A stretch of DNA of 64,000 bases from Leptobrachium leishanense (taxonomy: Eukaryota > Chordata > Amphibia > Anura > Megophryidae), in assembly GCA_009667805.1 (NCBI GenBank), contig CM019064.1, positions 273,773,662-273,837,661 of the forward strand, read 5' to 3'. Below are positions 34,419-45,719 of the stretch, one piece after another. Made by a program: the position numbers and the translations under genes. How positions within the stretch are numbered: position 1 is the first letter of the stretch; every line of letters starts with the position of its first letter. The notes under the pieces were generated by a model. That model had not been told where the DNA came from and did no database searches. It saw only the letters and a program-made list of their open reading frames with translations.

Positions 34419-35442
34419 ATGGCAATGAGGGATCAGGGATGGTTAGGATAGGTGCGGAGCAAAACCTCTGTTTTAGTAGCTCAAAAGCCTCTTGTGCTGC
34501 TGGTGTCCACTCGAATCTAGTGGCCTTTCTTGTTAGGATGGTAAGAGGAGTGATGATCGTGGAAAAATTGCGTATGAACCGCCTGTAAAAGTTAGCAAAC
34601 CCTATTAGTCGTTGTACCGCTCTTTTGTCAGTTGGTACCGGCCATGTCTGTATAGCCTCCACCTTCTTTTTATCCATTGCCACGCATCCGGGAGATAATT
34701 CAAATCCGAGAAAATCGATCCTGCTTGATTCAAAAACACACTTTTCGATCTTAGCAAACAGTTTATGGGTGCGGAGACGGTTTAACACCATGGTCATGTG
34801 TTTTCTGTGTTCCTGCAAAGAAGGAGAAAAAAACAGGATGTCGTTGAGGTACACGACTATGTAGCTATCAAGAAGGTCTCGAAAAATATCATTTAAAAAA
34901 TGCTGAAAAGTGGCGGGAGCATTGCAGAGCCCGAAAGGCATCACCATGTATTCATAATGGCCATAGCGTGACCTGAAAGCCGTCTTCCACTCGTCTCCCT
35001 GGCGAACCCGGACAAGATTGTAGGCGCCCTTTAGGTCGATTTTGGAGTAGATGTTGGCTCCTCGTAGACGTTCTATCAACTCGGGGATAAGTGGCAGAGG
35101 ATACCTATTCTTGATTGTAATACGGTTCAGATCTCGATAGTCCACACATGGCCGAAGGCCTCCATCTTTCTTTGCCACAAAGAAGATACCTGCTCTGGCT
35201 GGTGACGTGGAATGCCGAATAAAACCCTTCTCTAGGTTCTCCTGGATATATTCTCTTAAGACCTCCAATTCGGGTTCCGACAGAGGATAGATCCGGCCAT
35301 AGGGTATAGGTGCTCCTGGAAGGAGGTCAATCGGGCAGTCATATGACCTTCGTGGGGGTAAGATCTCTGCTCCTCTTTCATTGAATACGTCTGAAAAAGA
35401 GGCATAGGCAGATGGTAACACTGTATCGTATTGGGGAGTCAT
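34333..35442 (-). pseudogene. Gypsy reverse transcriptase, active-site mutant
   Basis: A 369-codon open segment covering the whole RT domain. CPIDLLPGAPIP (35-47) and SPARAGIFFVAKKDGGLRPC (80-99) lead in. KIDLKGAYNL carries the first catalytic aspartate (136), followed by FGLCNAPATFQ (170-180) and the YxDD box at 198-201. That box reads YLND: the first D is replaced by N (codon at 34843-34845), which should abolish polymerisation. The thumb (VPTDKRAVQRLIGFANFYRRFI) and the RNase H start ([11 protein letters not shown]) follow before a frameshift. The long open length is notable given the damage elsewhere. Confidence 0.93.
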
Positions 35443-36109
35443 ATTGGCGTTCAGCTTCAGATTGTTGTTCAGCCTTCAGACATTGCTGCAGACAGTGAGG
35501 AGAAGCAAAGGTTGACCTCCCAGTAGCCCAGGAAATGGAGGGATCATGTACTCTGAGCCAAGGGAGTCCTAATATGACGGGAAACACCGGCGAGGCTACC
35601 ACATCAAACACCATACTCTCTATATGTTTAGGACCTATGGATACCCGTATAGGCATAGTTTCTTGAATGACTGGATCTGACGGTAAGGAAGACCCATCAA
35701 CCACCTGGATATGCAACGGTAATTTTTTATTGTTTAATGGAACACCAAGCGCCTCTACCACAGACCGATCCAGAAAACTGCTGCTAGCCCTCGAGTCAAG
35801 TAGTGCGGGCTGGGAACACATCTTCTCTCCCCACTGCAAGATAAGATTGATAGATAAAAGAGGGCTGCAGATGTTGGATGAGGATACATGTAATAAGTGG
35901 AGTACGGGAGTAGTATTACCTGCCCTTCCTCTGGTCTTCTCGGGGCATTGGCGGGCGGTGTGATTGGGTTGACCACAGTAGAGACACAACCCGTTCACCC
36001 TACGTTGGTGTAATTCCTCTGGTGGCAGCCTTCCTTGGACCAGGCCAAGTTGCATGGGTTCTTCGGGTGTGGGTAAGGTTGACTGAGCACTAGGTGGAGG
36101 AGAAGACAC
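35378..36109 (-). pseudogene. Gypsy zinc knuckle and protease remnant
   Basis: Residues 17-22 are EPMQLG, and residues 42-55 form the CX2CX4HX4C knuckle (CLYCGQPNHTARQC) of nucleocapsid. The aspartic protease starts near residue 100: PALLDSRASSSF. The catalytic triad of the family is DSG or DTG; here residue 107 is R, so the active site is damaged. FPVILGLPWLRVHDPSI (about residue 175-195) matches the conserved protease end. The reading frame ends after a frameshift near 35420-35440. Confidence 0.9.
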
Positions 36110-36807
36110 ATGAGGATGTGGTTGTGGATAGGAACCTGTAGATCATTCTCTTGCCCGTTCACGTAGCCTTGTTGAATTAAGGCCTCCAGAGAGGATGGGG
36201 TTCCAACTCGAGCCAGCTCGTCCTTGAGAGCCTCGGATAGCCCATGGCGGAATTGCCCAACCAGAGTGGCATCGTTCCAACCCATCTCACAGGCATAGTG
36301 ACGGAACTCTGTGACATAGGTCTCAACTGGACGTCGTCCCTGTTGTAGCATCCTAAGGGTGGACTCGGCGGTGCTGGCATGGAGTGGGTCATCGAACATG
36401 TCACACATCGCAGTTTGAAAGGAAGTCCAAGTATCCAGGATGGGGTTCTGGGTACGCAATAAATTGTGTGCCCATGTTTGTGCTTCTCCAGTAAGGAGTG
36501 ATATGGTGGTTCATACCTTGACATAATCGTTGTAGTACGTTCGAGGATTTAAGGAAAACAGCAGGATACATGATGTAATGAAAGCCTGGTAATGATCTCG
36601 TCGGCCGGTATACCTCTCTGGTAATGGTACCCGGGGTTCTGGCACATGACCAGGATCAGGAACAGAAGTGGCGGATGAGGTTTGAAGGGAATGGATCTGG
36701 TCCTGCAGGTGTCTATGTCCGTTCTGGAGGTCTCTTATAGAACACGAAAGGGCGGACACTTGTTGGGATATAGTGTCTAAAGCCCCAGCGACGTCGGAGA
36801 GTTCCAT
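35995..36807 (-). pseudogene. Gypsy gag (capsid) remnant
   Basis: From the ATG at 36805-36807 (MELSDVAGAL) a coiled-coil-like start with RDLQNGHRHLQDQIHSL leads into the capsid core: PLPERYTGRRDHYQAFI, then LLRTQNPILDTW and GRRPVETYVTEFRHYA (the major homology-like region). An in-frame TGA at 36511-36513 interrupts it; the same frame continues to 35995. A frameshift near 36110-36130 then moves the EEPMQLG and zinc knuckle part into another frame. Capsid-forming role in the family; non-functional here. Confidence 0.85.
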
Positions 36808-36839
36808 GGCTCCAGTATTCTGTCAGGTTGCCCTTCAAA

Positions 36840-37374
36840 AGATGGTGAACAACTCTAGGGACATCGTAGTAAGGCAAGGAGTAAAAGGGGAACAGGCTGG
36901 GATTCGAGACTGTGGTCACAAACTTGGGTCAATACAGAACAAATACTGTGAGCTCAGAGCTAGGAGAGGGAGAACTATCTCAATACTGGAGCGAGGCTGT
37001 AATGGCATTCTGGCCTTTTAAGCCCTGTATCCTCCTTTGGCCCAATTGAGAACCTGTGATGTCATTAATGTGCGCCACGCCCCGGGTGCCATTTTGTTGG
37101 AGCCCGACCATGTGCGCACACTCTGTCAGAGGCCCTGACAAGGCCTGAAGCCTTGCACTGTGGCGGGGGCCGCTGCTTGGCGGTGGCAACACCGCCCGTG
37201 GATGAGCCAGCCCCTGATCCACCCAGGACCCCGGAGAACCACAAGGTAAGGCCTGGGTCCGCATGGTACCGCCGGATGCCGGCGCAGACTGCCTTACCGG
37301 GACCCGGGCGAAAACGTCGGGAACCCGGCGAGGCAGCCGCACCAGGCGCCAACGGGCCAGCGGCTCTGACACTG
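36840..37374 (-). mobile_element. 5' LTR and leader of the gypsy element
   Basis: From TGTCAGAGCCGCTGGCC (37374) the sequence is strongly GC-rich for about 350 bp. A GGGCTTAAAAGGCC box near 37014-37027 could be a TATA-like promoter. The gag ATG at 36805-36807 lies about 30 bp after 36840. The exact LTR/leader boundary and primer-binding site are not resolved: I could not find a convincing tRNA complement. GC-rich open frames on both strands here are incidental. Confidence 0.6.
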
Positions 37375-37611
37375 CCGAACGAAATCGTTGTTGTTGTGAT
37401 GATGCAATAAAGGTTGCTTTTGGATGTAAGCAGAGTGCATTGCCGTGTAATTTGAGATTTTAAGTCTATTGTTCTCGCCATTATAAATATAGAATCCTGT
37501 ACTCTCTTGCAGGTACTAACTGACACACGCGCTGCCCAAAATAAAGTTGAGGTTAAATCCCCAAATATGAAATCAGTCTAGTTTGTCTGAAACACAAAGA
37601 AAAATATCTAT

Positions 37612-38218
37612 GGTCCCTATTCCCTACTTGGTGCTAAAACGGGATGCTACCGGGGAAAATATGCACCTGCTGGTTTCCCTGTAGCGTCCCCATTTTAGAA
37701 CCATGCTCCGAGGCAGGCGCTAATTCAGCAGCCTGCCCTAGAACGCAGCACTACCTTAAGTGATACTTGCAGTAGCGCTTCCACGTATCACCTTCCAAGT
37801 TTCACCTCCTGGAGTCCATAGAAGTCCATGGATTGTTCCTTTGCCAGGCTGAGAGTCCTGCACAATCCCAGCAGACAGAAGCAGCGGATTGGGTCACCAT
37901 TCTCTCCACGGGATGAGAGGTGAGTATCTGATTTATGGGAGCTAGAGGATTCTGCAGAAGTGGTAAGCAGCGCTTAGATGTTGCATTACCTTACTTATCC
38001 GAACGCTACTTACCGATTGCTCTCCCCATGTTAAGTATAGGGTGTGCAAAGTTCAGTAAGCGTGCACAAGCTAGCGCATTCACTGATGTACTAACAGATT
38101 TTTACAAGGTTTAGCATTAGGAAAGTTATATGTGTGGCATGCATTAAAGTCATTTATCCTGATATTAACGCTTTCTCACCTGAATACTACAACTAGCAAA
38201 AACAAGGGAATAGGGCCC
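37612..38218. mobile_element. Core-box MITE family copy
   Basis: The ends GGTCCCTATTCCC and the inverse of GGGAATAGGGCCC enclose about 607 bp. Near the left end GCTAAAACGGGATGCTACC is inverted in GGTTTCCCTGTAGCGTCCCC. The core box (CATGTTAAGTATAGGGTGTG then CAAAGTTCAGTAAGCGTGC) is at about 38026-38070. The target duplication is unclear. It lies just right of the gypsy LTR. Confidence 0.65.
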
Positions 38219-38892
38219 AAAATGTATTCAACAGGATTACAAACAAACACAAAGTCAAAAGTGCAGAAAAACATACAGGTCCACTGTAAACTGTTTACAT
38301 CACTGACTGCAAAATGCCCAACATTGACTGTGAGGCTGACTCAATCGCAAGACAAGGCAAGACACTTTAGAGAATGTTAGGGCTAGTCTAACTCCAAGTG
38401 TGAGAAAATGGAAGAACTCCTATTAATTGCCTACAGTCCATCAGCAGAAGAACCAGAACAGCAATTGCGCACCTGTAATCCAGAACAACAAAACAAGATA
38501 ATTAAGTTCAAGACAGAGGCATCCTTAATAAGCTAAAAACATTGCAAAAGTCCATTTTGGACATGTAAACCACCAATAGTACAAAACAAAATGTCTGTAG
38601 AAACTGTTGGACTTATTGGGGGGGAACTCTGGGCCATGCTATGGGTAAGCCCAACACATAAGACTAATAAGCCATTTGCCCAGGTCCGATACCAGTCTTT
38701 TAAGTGGCTGGGTTTAGGAATGGTGGAAGGTAGTAGACCTATAATGCAGGGATAGCAAGCAAGGAAGGGAAACGCCAGTCCTTAAATGGCTGACAGTCAA
38801 AGACAGAAAAGAGAAAGGAAAATACTAAACGTGAGTGAAGGCACTAGAACCAAGCAGCAAGCCTGGCAAAGGGAAAAGGAGCCAAAAGGTGA
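38219..38892. other. Non-coding, probable LTR-element sequence
   Basis: Purine-rich plus strand without coding. It continues across the hAT MITE at 38901 into the LTR-like segment at 39965-40366, so at least the right part (from about 38700) is probably the downstream part of that LTR or its leader. Confidence 0.4.
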
Positions 38893-38900
38893 GTATAGAA

Positions 38901-39956
38901 TAGACATGTGCATTCGTTTTAGTACTAAAACGATTTAGTCCGAATTTTGGGATAATTTAGTTTTCGTATGACTCAAGAGAAACGAAACTGCTCAGTACAA
39001 AAAACGAAAGAAACTAAAATAAAATGCACTACATTTTAGTTTCAGTCCTTTTTGTGATATTACATTGAGTGAAGGAGACCAGCAATGAAGAGCGCAACAT
39101 CCGAAGTTCTGCACTCTCCACATGCCAATGCAGTAGGATGTTCTATACAAATAGGGGCATTAAATAATGCAGGAGGATGTTCTATACATTATACAGGAGG
39201 ATGTTATATACATTCTACATTATAAAGAGAAAGGTATAAATTGAGGAGGATGTTCTATACAGAGAGGGACATTAATTAATTCAGGAGGATGTTCTATATA
39301 TTATACAGAGAGGGGTATTAATTAATGCAGGAGGATGTTCTAAACATTATACAGAGAGGAGCCTTTATTTTTTTAGCCCTTTAAATCCAGTGGCTGTGAA
39401 CGCTGAGATCGGCTGCTTGTTACGTTATCTCTCAGTACAATGTATCAGGCTCAGCTGTTACAGTAACTGACTGTAACAGCACTCAGAGTTTCAGTAAAAC
39501 AAGGAAATAATATTGTTCTAACCTCTTATATATAAAAATATTATTTACTAGTTTTACTGAAACTCTGAGCGCTGTGATGAGCAGCAGTCAGTTACTGTAA
39601 CAGCTTTGCCTGACACGGGGCAATATTACAACGTTGGTGCTAACTTCACCAGAGCTGTTGTAAACTGAAAACCTCCATAGGCTATAATGACTCTGGGAAG
39701 TTTTACAAGAGCTCTGGTTAAGTTCGCACAACTATGTAACATTGTGCTGAGAGTGAGAGATACTGTAACAAGCAGCGATCTCAGCCCTCTCAGGAGCCAC
39801 TACAATAGTAATTGTATCCACTGGTTTTCGGATGAATGAAATAAATTAGTTTTCATACTAAAGAACTGAAAACGAATTTCTTTAGCAACTAAATAAAATG
39901 CATTTTAGGACTAATCCATTAGTTCAAAACGAAATTTTGTGCTGTGCACATGTCTA
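38901..39956. mobile_element. hAT-type non-autonomous element, TSD GTATAGAA
   Basis: Perfect 12-bp ends TAGACATGTGCA and TGCACATGTCTA enclose 1,056 bp. The 8-bp duplication GTATAGAA is exact (38893-38900 and 39957-39964), which is diagnostic for hAT insertion. The interior has subterminal words related to CGTTTTAGTACTAAAACG, a minisatellite (39130-39360), and an inner imperfect palindrome built on AGTTTTACTGAAACTCTGAG and CTGTTACAGTAACTG. No transposase. Its TIR differs from that of hAT copies A and B. Confidence 0.92.
39130..39360 (+). repeat. Minisatellite inside the hAT element
   Basis: Five to six irregular units of about 35-60 bp share GCAGGAGGATGTTCTATACA with a trailing TTATACAGAGAGG and (CA)TTAATTAAT. 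Unit boundaries are ragged. Confidence 0.75.
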
Positions 39957-39964
39957 GTATAGAA

Positions 39965-40366
39965 TAACAGTTTAAACAAGCCGAGTCAAAAGAGTGTAGA
40001 GGTACAAGAGTCAAATTCCAAAATCCGGTTCAAAAGACAAGTAGAAAGTCAGAGGTAATATATAATGCACTTAAGGATCAGAATACACTGGAACCACTAA
40101 AGGGCAATCAAAAAAGGTATTTAAGAATTTAAATAATGCGCCCTTTGTTCTGATTGGTTGGCGTCATCAAAAAGTGCTGGGGAGTTTGGGTGCTGGGTGA
40201 TGATGTCAGAAGGCATGACATTACGTGCGCGATGGGTGGCCGGTGACACATAGTGTGCCTGCGGTCGGTGGCTAGAGGACTGCGGGGGGACCGAGCCGGC
40301 TCCCGGGCAGGAGGATCGGAGCGCAGGGGTCCGCCAGGTGCAGGAACGTCTGATTGAGGTCTGACA
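39965..40366 (-). mobile_element. LTR fragment (gypsy-like) interrupted by the hAT element
   Basis: On the minus strand it starts TGTCAGACCTCAATCAGACG at 40366, with a GC-rich first 180 bp, then CCAATCAGAACAAAGGGCGC and an AT-rich TATTTAAATTC promoter-like stretch near 40120-40140. It then has T-rich sequence ending CTCTTTTGACTCGGC. This mirrors the layout of the other two LTRs. The hAT element at 38901-39956 inserted into it. Without internal coding it may be a solo LTR. Confidence 0.5.
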
Positions 40367-40732
40367 GGAGCATATTTAACCAATTTAACATACAGCTGAC
40401 ATGAGAATGAGTGATAACCTGGCTATGAGATCGTGTATACAGAGATCCAAGTTCTTCTGGTGAGTATTCAGCTATATAATATCTTGTGTGGAAACACCGA
40501 GCTACCTTTTCTTGGCTACTTCATCCACCACCAGCTAGGAATTCTCATTTATTAAAGATATGTGATGCCATGTGAATATGGAGATTCTCCTTGCAACGTA
40601 GATGATTCCCAGCATGCTTGTTGCATCATGCAGTAAACGTAGGCTGTTGTGTTCATATTCGCGAAACTTTGCAAAGTCCTTGTGAGTTTACCTCTCATTC
40701 AAGCTTCTTAATTTGTGATGTTTCAACACTTA

Positions 40733-41604
40733 GAGGGTTATTCAAAGAGATCCGAATTGTGGCCAAAAGGTAACCGAACAGTGAAATTCAGCATACGTTT
40801 ACCTTTCCTGGCCATTCGGCTATTCAGAGAGCAGGCAGTTCGCCAAATGTTGGCGAATTGCCTGCACATACGGTGCCTGTTCGGTGCCTGTTCGAGGGCA
40901 GTGAAATCCCCATAGAGAAGCAATGCTTAGTCTATTCAGAGAACAAAAACCAGCAGTGAAAAGTTGCTGAATTGCCCTGCTGTTCGATGGTTTAATTTGA
41001 CAGGTTTATACCCGTTTTAATTCAATATCTGATAAACCGTTGATTATTATATTCTGCAGTAAAGAGTCTCTTTATATATAGATTTTTTATGATTTTTTAG
41101 GCATTTTTCGGGATTTTTTTCCGAAAATAACTCTTCCGTTAGTTTTTTTAAATCGTTTTAACAGCCCTTTTTATTATCAATCATTGGATCTTATGTGTAA
41201 ATTTCAGACATTTTTGTTCTGTAGTTTCTTTGCAAACAGCGTTTCACTTTTCAAACATTCAAGCGTACTGTATATTTTGGTTTTTTGTTCACTCCATTCG
41301 TCTGCGGTGTCGGGTTTTTCCGGCTGCTGCTCTGCGCTGTGATTGGCAGCTGCTCAGGTTTCTCCGGTGTGTTTGGTGGGGTTAATCCAGATGTTTTTGC
41401 GGCTTTCGTTGTGCGTTCGCCTGGTTTTTACGGTGAGTGTTTGCCGGGTTTGCAGCGGCTTTTCCCTGCACTACAACGGCCCTGTGGTGCTTACTGAATA
41501 CACTGCAGGGTCGCCGAAATGGGATCGCCAAATCGCACCGAATTGAAGAGAACGAAAAGTCACCGAATGTGCGGTGACTTTTCGATTGTCTTTGATTAAC
41601 CCTG
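40733..41604. mobile_element. CAGGGTTATTC-family element, both ends present, TSD TTA
   Basis: The left end is GAGGGTTATTCAAAGAG and the right end is the inverse of TCTTTGATTAACCCTG, with TTA on both sides (40730-40732 and 41605-41607), 872 bp. Near the left, GCCATTCGGCTATTC and the inverted repeat TTCGCCAAATGTTGGCGAA (40838-40856) are family landmarks. The middle is A/T-rich and the right part is a C/T/G-rich stretch with CGG words. This is the best-bounded copy of the family; a PIF/Harbinger-like origin is inferred from the TTA duplication. Confidence 0.75.
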
Positions 41605-41607
41605 TTA

Positions 41608-43198
41608 GCTTTTTCTAAATTTTCTCAGAGGTATTTCATTCAATGTTCTCTAGTTTCTTTGCAGGAACTTGCAACTTGATACAAGCCCCACCAACATGTA
41701 ATAGTGAATCTAGGACAATGCCTTCAGGGTTTACACGGTGGTTCAACATTCACATTTTAGGCATATATATAGTTTGCAGCTCTGGATTTTTTTTCTACAG
41801 AATATCTATATTTGCACTAAAATGTACAAATGCTAACAGAGAGATTCCACAGTTTAGTCAAAATAGCACAAAAACAATAATCAAATGATAAAATACACAA
41901 TCATAGTCTAGAATATTAGTCCATAAGGAACATTTGATTGACAATGCTAGACATAACTACATATTGCTGCGATGATACCAGACTTCCAACAGGCAGTAAT
42001 AATAGAAGTACTCTGCCTATTCACTATATAGATGCAGTGATTAGCCTACTTCTGGTTCAGCCTGCTGGACGAATGCATATATTCACTGTTCAGAAAATGA
42101 ACGCACGTCTTACTCATTATACAACTTGAGTTTAAAAATTGGAATATGCTCAAAAACTACCGAAGAAGCAGAATTCAATTGTATTCTCTAAAATAAAAAT
42201 AAATCGCCAAAGAAATAAATTTGCAGTATTAAAATTCTGTATCTCCGATATGAAATAAAAAACAAAAATAACTTTGAAAAGCAATAATGTACCCTGAACA
42301 TTTTGTTACTTCTGTCTGCATTTCTATACTTATCTGCTTTTTTTCTACTTTATTATTATTAGTGTTAAATCAAGAATAGTTTTTCATGAGTATAACTATA
42401 ACAGTACATTTTCAACATATTAAATATTAATGGTGTTCATTCATAGTGACAAGGAAATAAAAAAGACTGTATTAAGAAAAGTAAAGCCTCTTCCCAAACT
42501 AGCAATGCACAGCATATATACAGATTACTATATACAGAGACACATACAGCAGAAATGGTTCTAGCCAGTAATAATATAGTGACATATGAAGTTCTAGATT
42601 AAGAACCACCATTAATGCATGACATTAGATGACGTGGTACATTGTTTCTATAATATTTATCCTGTTCACATCAAAAATGTGCATTCACTGTTTTCCATTA
42701 TAATCTTTAAAAACCCAAATTAAGCTTATGAAATGCACCGTTTAATGCAAGAGTGATGTTCTCCTTAGAGAAAAATACAATTGTTATTAAGAACTCAACC
42801 TTGTCAACGTCTTTCAATGAAAAGGACTTGGAAAGAAAAATCCACTTTGACACTGAAGAAAATAAATTTGTAGGATTTAATGCCACATTACAACAATTAG
42901 GGATATTACTTAATTGATGAGAACTCTGGGGTCCTTAACTGATGTACAGGGTTAAAACACATATGCCCATACACCTTTACTATATTTATGTTCTGGTGTA
43001 TTTTGAAGTATTACTAATAATCTCATTATTACTACAAATATCACTAAGCAGGTTATTTGACCATTTTTATTACCTATCTTCATCATCACATGTACTATAT
43101 TAGAAACAAAGGCTACTTCTAATATGATAAACATGTACACAGTTTCATATTATACAAGATAAGGGACACCATCCAGTGAACTTTTTATGCCGACAACA
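41608..43198. other. AT-rich non-coding DNA, nothing recognised
   Basis: About 1.6 kb without repeat ends or coding motifs. The stretch 42570-42740 has mixed composition and is a candidate for conservation testing only. Confidence 0.45.
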
Positions 43199-43937
43199 GG
43201 CCACATTACAATCTTAACGCTAATGTTAACGCTCACCTGCGTGAGCATTAACGTTAGTCTCGGTGTCTACCGCATATTACAATCTAAGCGCAAACGGGTT
43301 AAGTAACCCGTTTGCGTTTGGTACCTTACGCTTTTCAGAGTGAGGTTACTGTACTTTGCGCTCCTTATACTTAACATGGGGAGCGCAAAGTGTTAATCAG
43401 CGTTAGAAATACTAAGTCCTAACGCTGATTAGCGTCTGGTTCTGGTTAGCGAAAAGTTAACCAGAGCCAAGACTTGGTGTTAACGGATTCCGGGTCTGCA
43501 GAATCATTTAACGCCAGCCCGAAAAAAAAATAAAAAAATCATATACTCACCTCCTGTCCTGTGGCGAGGACCGCGGCTCCAACCGGCCCCAACCGCCTCC
43601 TCCATTCCGGCAGGAGCAGGGAGAGACTGGGGTAAAAAGTTCCTCAGTCTCCCCCTGTGTAGCACTACGCTGACCGGCCGGATCTCGCCTCGCGGTCATT
43701 TGACAGCCGGCGTCTGGCTCAAGGGAGTCCTATGGACTCCATCGAGTGGATGCTCGCGGCTGTGCTCAGCGCTGCCGCGAGCATCGTGGGGCCGTAGCGG
43801 GCGGTAACAATGCAGGTGGCTTTTTAAGCGCCTGCATTGTAATTCCACACTAAAACGGGGGCGGTAGGGGGAAAACTGTGGGCGCAGTTTTTGCTCCCTA
43901 CCGTCCCCGTTTTAGCTTGGAGAATATAATTTAGTCC
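43199..43937. mobile_element. Core-box MITE family, longest GC-rich copy
   Basis: The left end is GGCCACATTACAATC and the right end is the inverse of AATATAATTTAGTCC, with AACA-like flanks on both sides. It contains the core box at about 43338-43392 (GTTACTGTACTTTGCG...CTTAACATGGGGAGCGC), then AATCATTTAACGCC, TACTCACCTCCTGTCC and GAGCAGGGAGAGACTGGGG. The right-hand hairpin ACTAAAACGGGGGCGGTAGG / CTACCGTCCCCGTTTTAG closes it. This copy shows the full internal order and lets the fragments at 4638, 12655, 23990 and 61690 be placed. Confidence 0.8.
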
Positions 43938-44035
43938 AACATTTCTGTAATAGATAAAAGAAAAAGAAAAAATGTGTATATTTACATCAAATAATCATAT
44001 AAACTATGACAAAATAATACTCTTTGGGCTCTATT

Positions 44036-44748
44036 AACAGCTTTGCGCAAAAGCGCACACACAGTGCTATTTTTTTTGCGCGCAGCGTTAAACGTTAACA
44101 CGCGTAAATTAACGCTGGTATTACAATCCGAGCGCGTTTTTTCATCCATCAAAAAATACCGAGCGTAAAAAAGACGGGCAACAACGCGCGCACATTAGCA
44201 CTGCGTGCACAAATCGGTTTCTTCACGCGATTCAGCCAATCTGAATTAAGAACCACAATTGTCTCACATTCAGTTTTTGCGCCTGTCAAAATCAATATGA
44301 GTATATATGCTGCAGCAATAATAAAAACTCGCACATCTTCTCCATTTTATTGTTTGGGTATGTGTAGAATGTGTATCTATACTGTGCTGTATTTTATTTT
44401 TGGGCTGGTGTATTTGGTTTCGGCCAGGACGTTCAGATTTGCCATTACCACCAGCTTTTCAAAGACGTTAAAATTATGTGCGCAAACATCCGTTAAAATT
44501 TGCGCATAGATTGTAATACCATCCGCATACCAGAGCACAAACGCATTTGCGCTCACAATGTTAAGTATAGGATGCGCAAAGTACATTAAGCTCGCAAAGG
44601 CTTCACGCAGGTTCACCAGCGGTAGACGTTAATGTGCATTTTTTGCACGGACATTGTAATACGACATTCTGCGCAAAGGGTTTTTCCCCTCGCGTTAATG
44701 CGTTTTTGTGCACACGCACAATTGTGCACGAAGAGTGTAATAGTGCCC
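44036..44748. mobile_element. PIF/Harbinger-like MITE, CpG-rich
   Basis: The ends GGGCTCTATTAACAGC and the inverse of GAGTGTAATAGTGCCC enclose 713 bp. The interior follows 5903-6635 in the same orientation: GCGCGCAGCGTTAA, GATTCAGCCAATC, GGTGTATTTGGTTTCGGCC, then the core box at about 44550-44595. The target duplication is decayed. It lies 98 bp from the MITE at 43199-43937. Confidence 0.75.
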
Positions 44749-44749
44749 T

Positions 44750-45429
44750 GTATGTGGAAATGCTATTTTAGGTTACATTTAAGTGTTATTATTAATTTGA
44801 AACATGGGTTGCAAAGATAAGAATTTTATTTCAACAAAATAAGCTTGGGTTTGAAAGGAGATATATAATACATATAATGTGCATGTGTGTATATATATGT
44901 ATTGACATTGTTTTTGCTAAGTGCTAGCATTGAGGGAAGTAAAGTAAAAATAATAACTGTGTCTAGTGCTATTTTCCACACTAGTCTTTAAATTGTTGTC
45001 CCTCTTCTCTTTATATGGAAGTGATTGTGATGTGTGGCATCTTTATTCGAAGATGTCAGTTTTATTGATTATTACTAAACTAAAAAGAAGCAAAAAAAGC
45101 TGATATTGCTTTTTATATGACTTTCAATATACTCAAACCTCCATATTTCGTTCCCACTAATGATTAGTTAAGTATAGCATGAAAACGGATGAACTGAACA
45201 GTAAGCTTGTCTTGAACACATTTAACTGCCACGTGATGAAAGTTGTTGATCTAAATGGGAGGATTGGGTATGCTTTATTTTTGGGAATTGGAGGGGACTA
45301 ACATACTGACCATCTACCAAAATAGTAAATTGGCTAAGGTGAAAAAAATCTTTTGTTTGCAGATTAATACAAACATTGTACTCTAGCTTACACTCCACAC
45401 TACAATTAATGGTAGACTGAGGCCTCTAT
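44750..45429. other. AT-rich non-coding DNA, nothing recognised
   Basis: It contains a short TG/TA microsatellite at about 44876-44903. No coding or repeat boundary. Confidence 0.5.
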
Positions 45430-45640
45430 CCCGATAATTTTTTTTTGAGAAAGGAGTTTACCAGAAGGATACATTGATATTTTTCTCGTTTTGAAGGTGG
45501 TGAGTATGTACCATTGGGTGTCTTGCCCAAGGACACTTACTGGAGAGGTGCTCTTGCAGGGATTTGAACCTGTGTCTCCACAGTCTAAACGATTATAGAG
45601 CAGTGATGTTACCTCTACTCCACCCAGCCGATATAGTGGG
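45430..45640 (-). repeat. tRNA-derived SINE, second copy
   Basis: Same structure as 4975-5185. The minus strand starts GGCTGGGTGGAGTAGAGG, has the B box GGTTCAAATCC at about 45559-45569, shares TCCAGTAAGTGTCCTTGGGC, and ends with CAATGTATCCTTCTGGT and a poly-A (T-run at 45438-45445 on the plus strand). Compared with the first copy it has an insertion of about 10 bp (TATAATCGTT) in the anticodon-arm region. Confidence 0.8.
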
Positions 45641-45719
45641 TAACAGGGATCTTCATGGCACAAATCGGGGCCAGACAATAACCCTTAGTGACTTCCTGTT
45701 ACCTGCTGTATGACTGAAC

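Larger units (their letters stand above)
33741..37374 (-). mobile_element. Ty3/gypsy (sushi-ichi type) retrotransposon, 3' part lost
   Basis: Minus-strand order: LTR starting TGTCAGAGCC at 37374, gag, CCHC knuckle, protease, reverse transcriptase, RNase H and the start of integrase. The gag phrase EEPMQLG next to the knuckle is characteristic of the sushi-ichi lineage of chromoviral gypsy elements. The sequence breaks off near 33741 inside the integrase, so catalytic integrase, chromodomain and the 3' LTR are missing. Stops and frameshifts in every domain make it inactive. Confidence 0.9.

Noticed and set aside
36980..37526. GC-rich open frames (130 and 153 codons, minus) over the gypsy LTR
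   Set aside because: High GC reduces stop codons. The frames lie in LTR sequence upstream of gag and lack any domain.
40129..40383. 84-codon proline/arginine-rich minus-strand frame
   Set aside because: It covers the GC-rich start of an LTR-like segment and reflects base composition.
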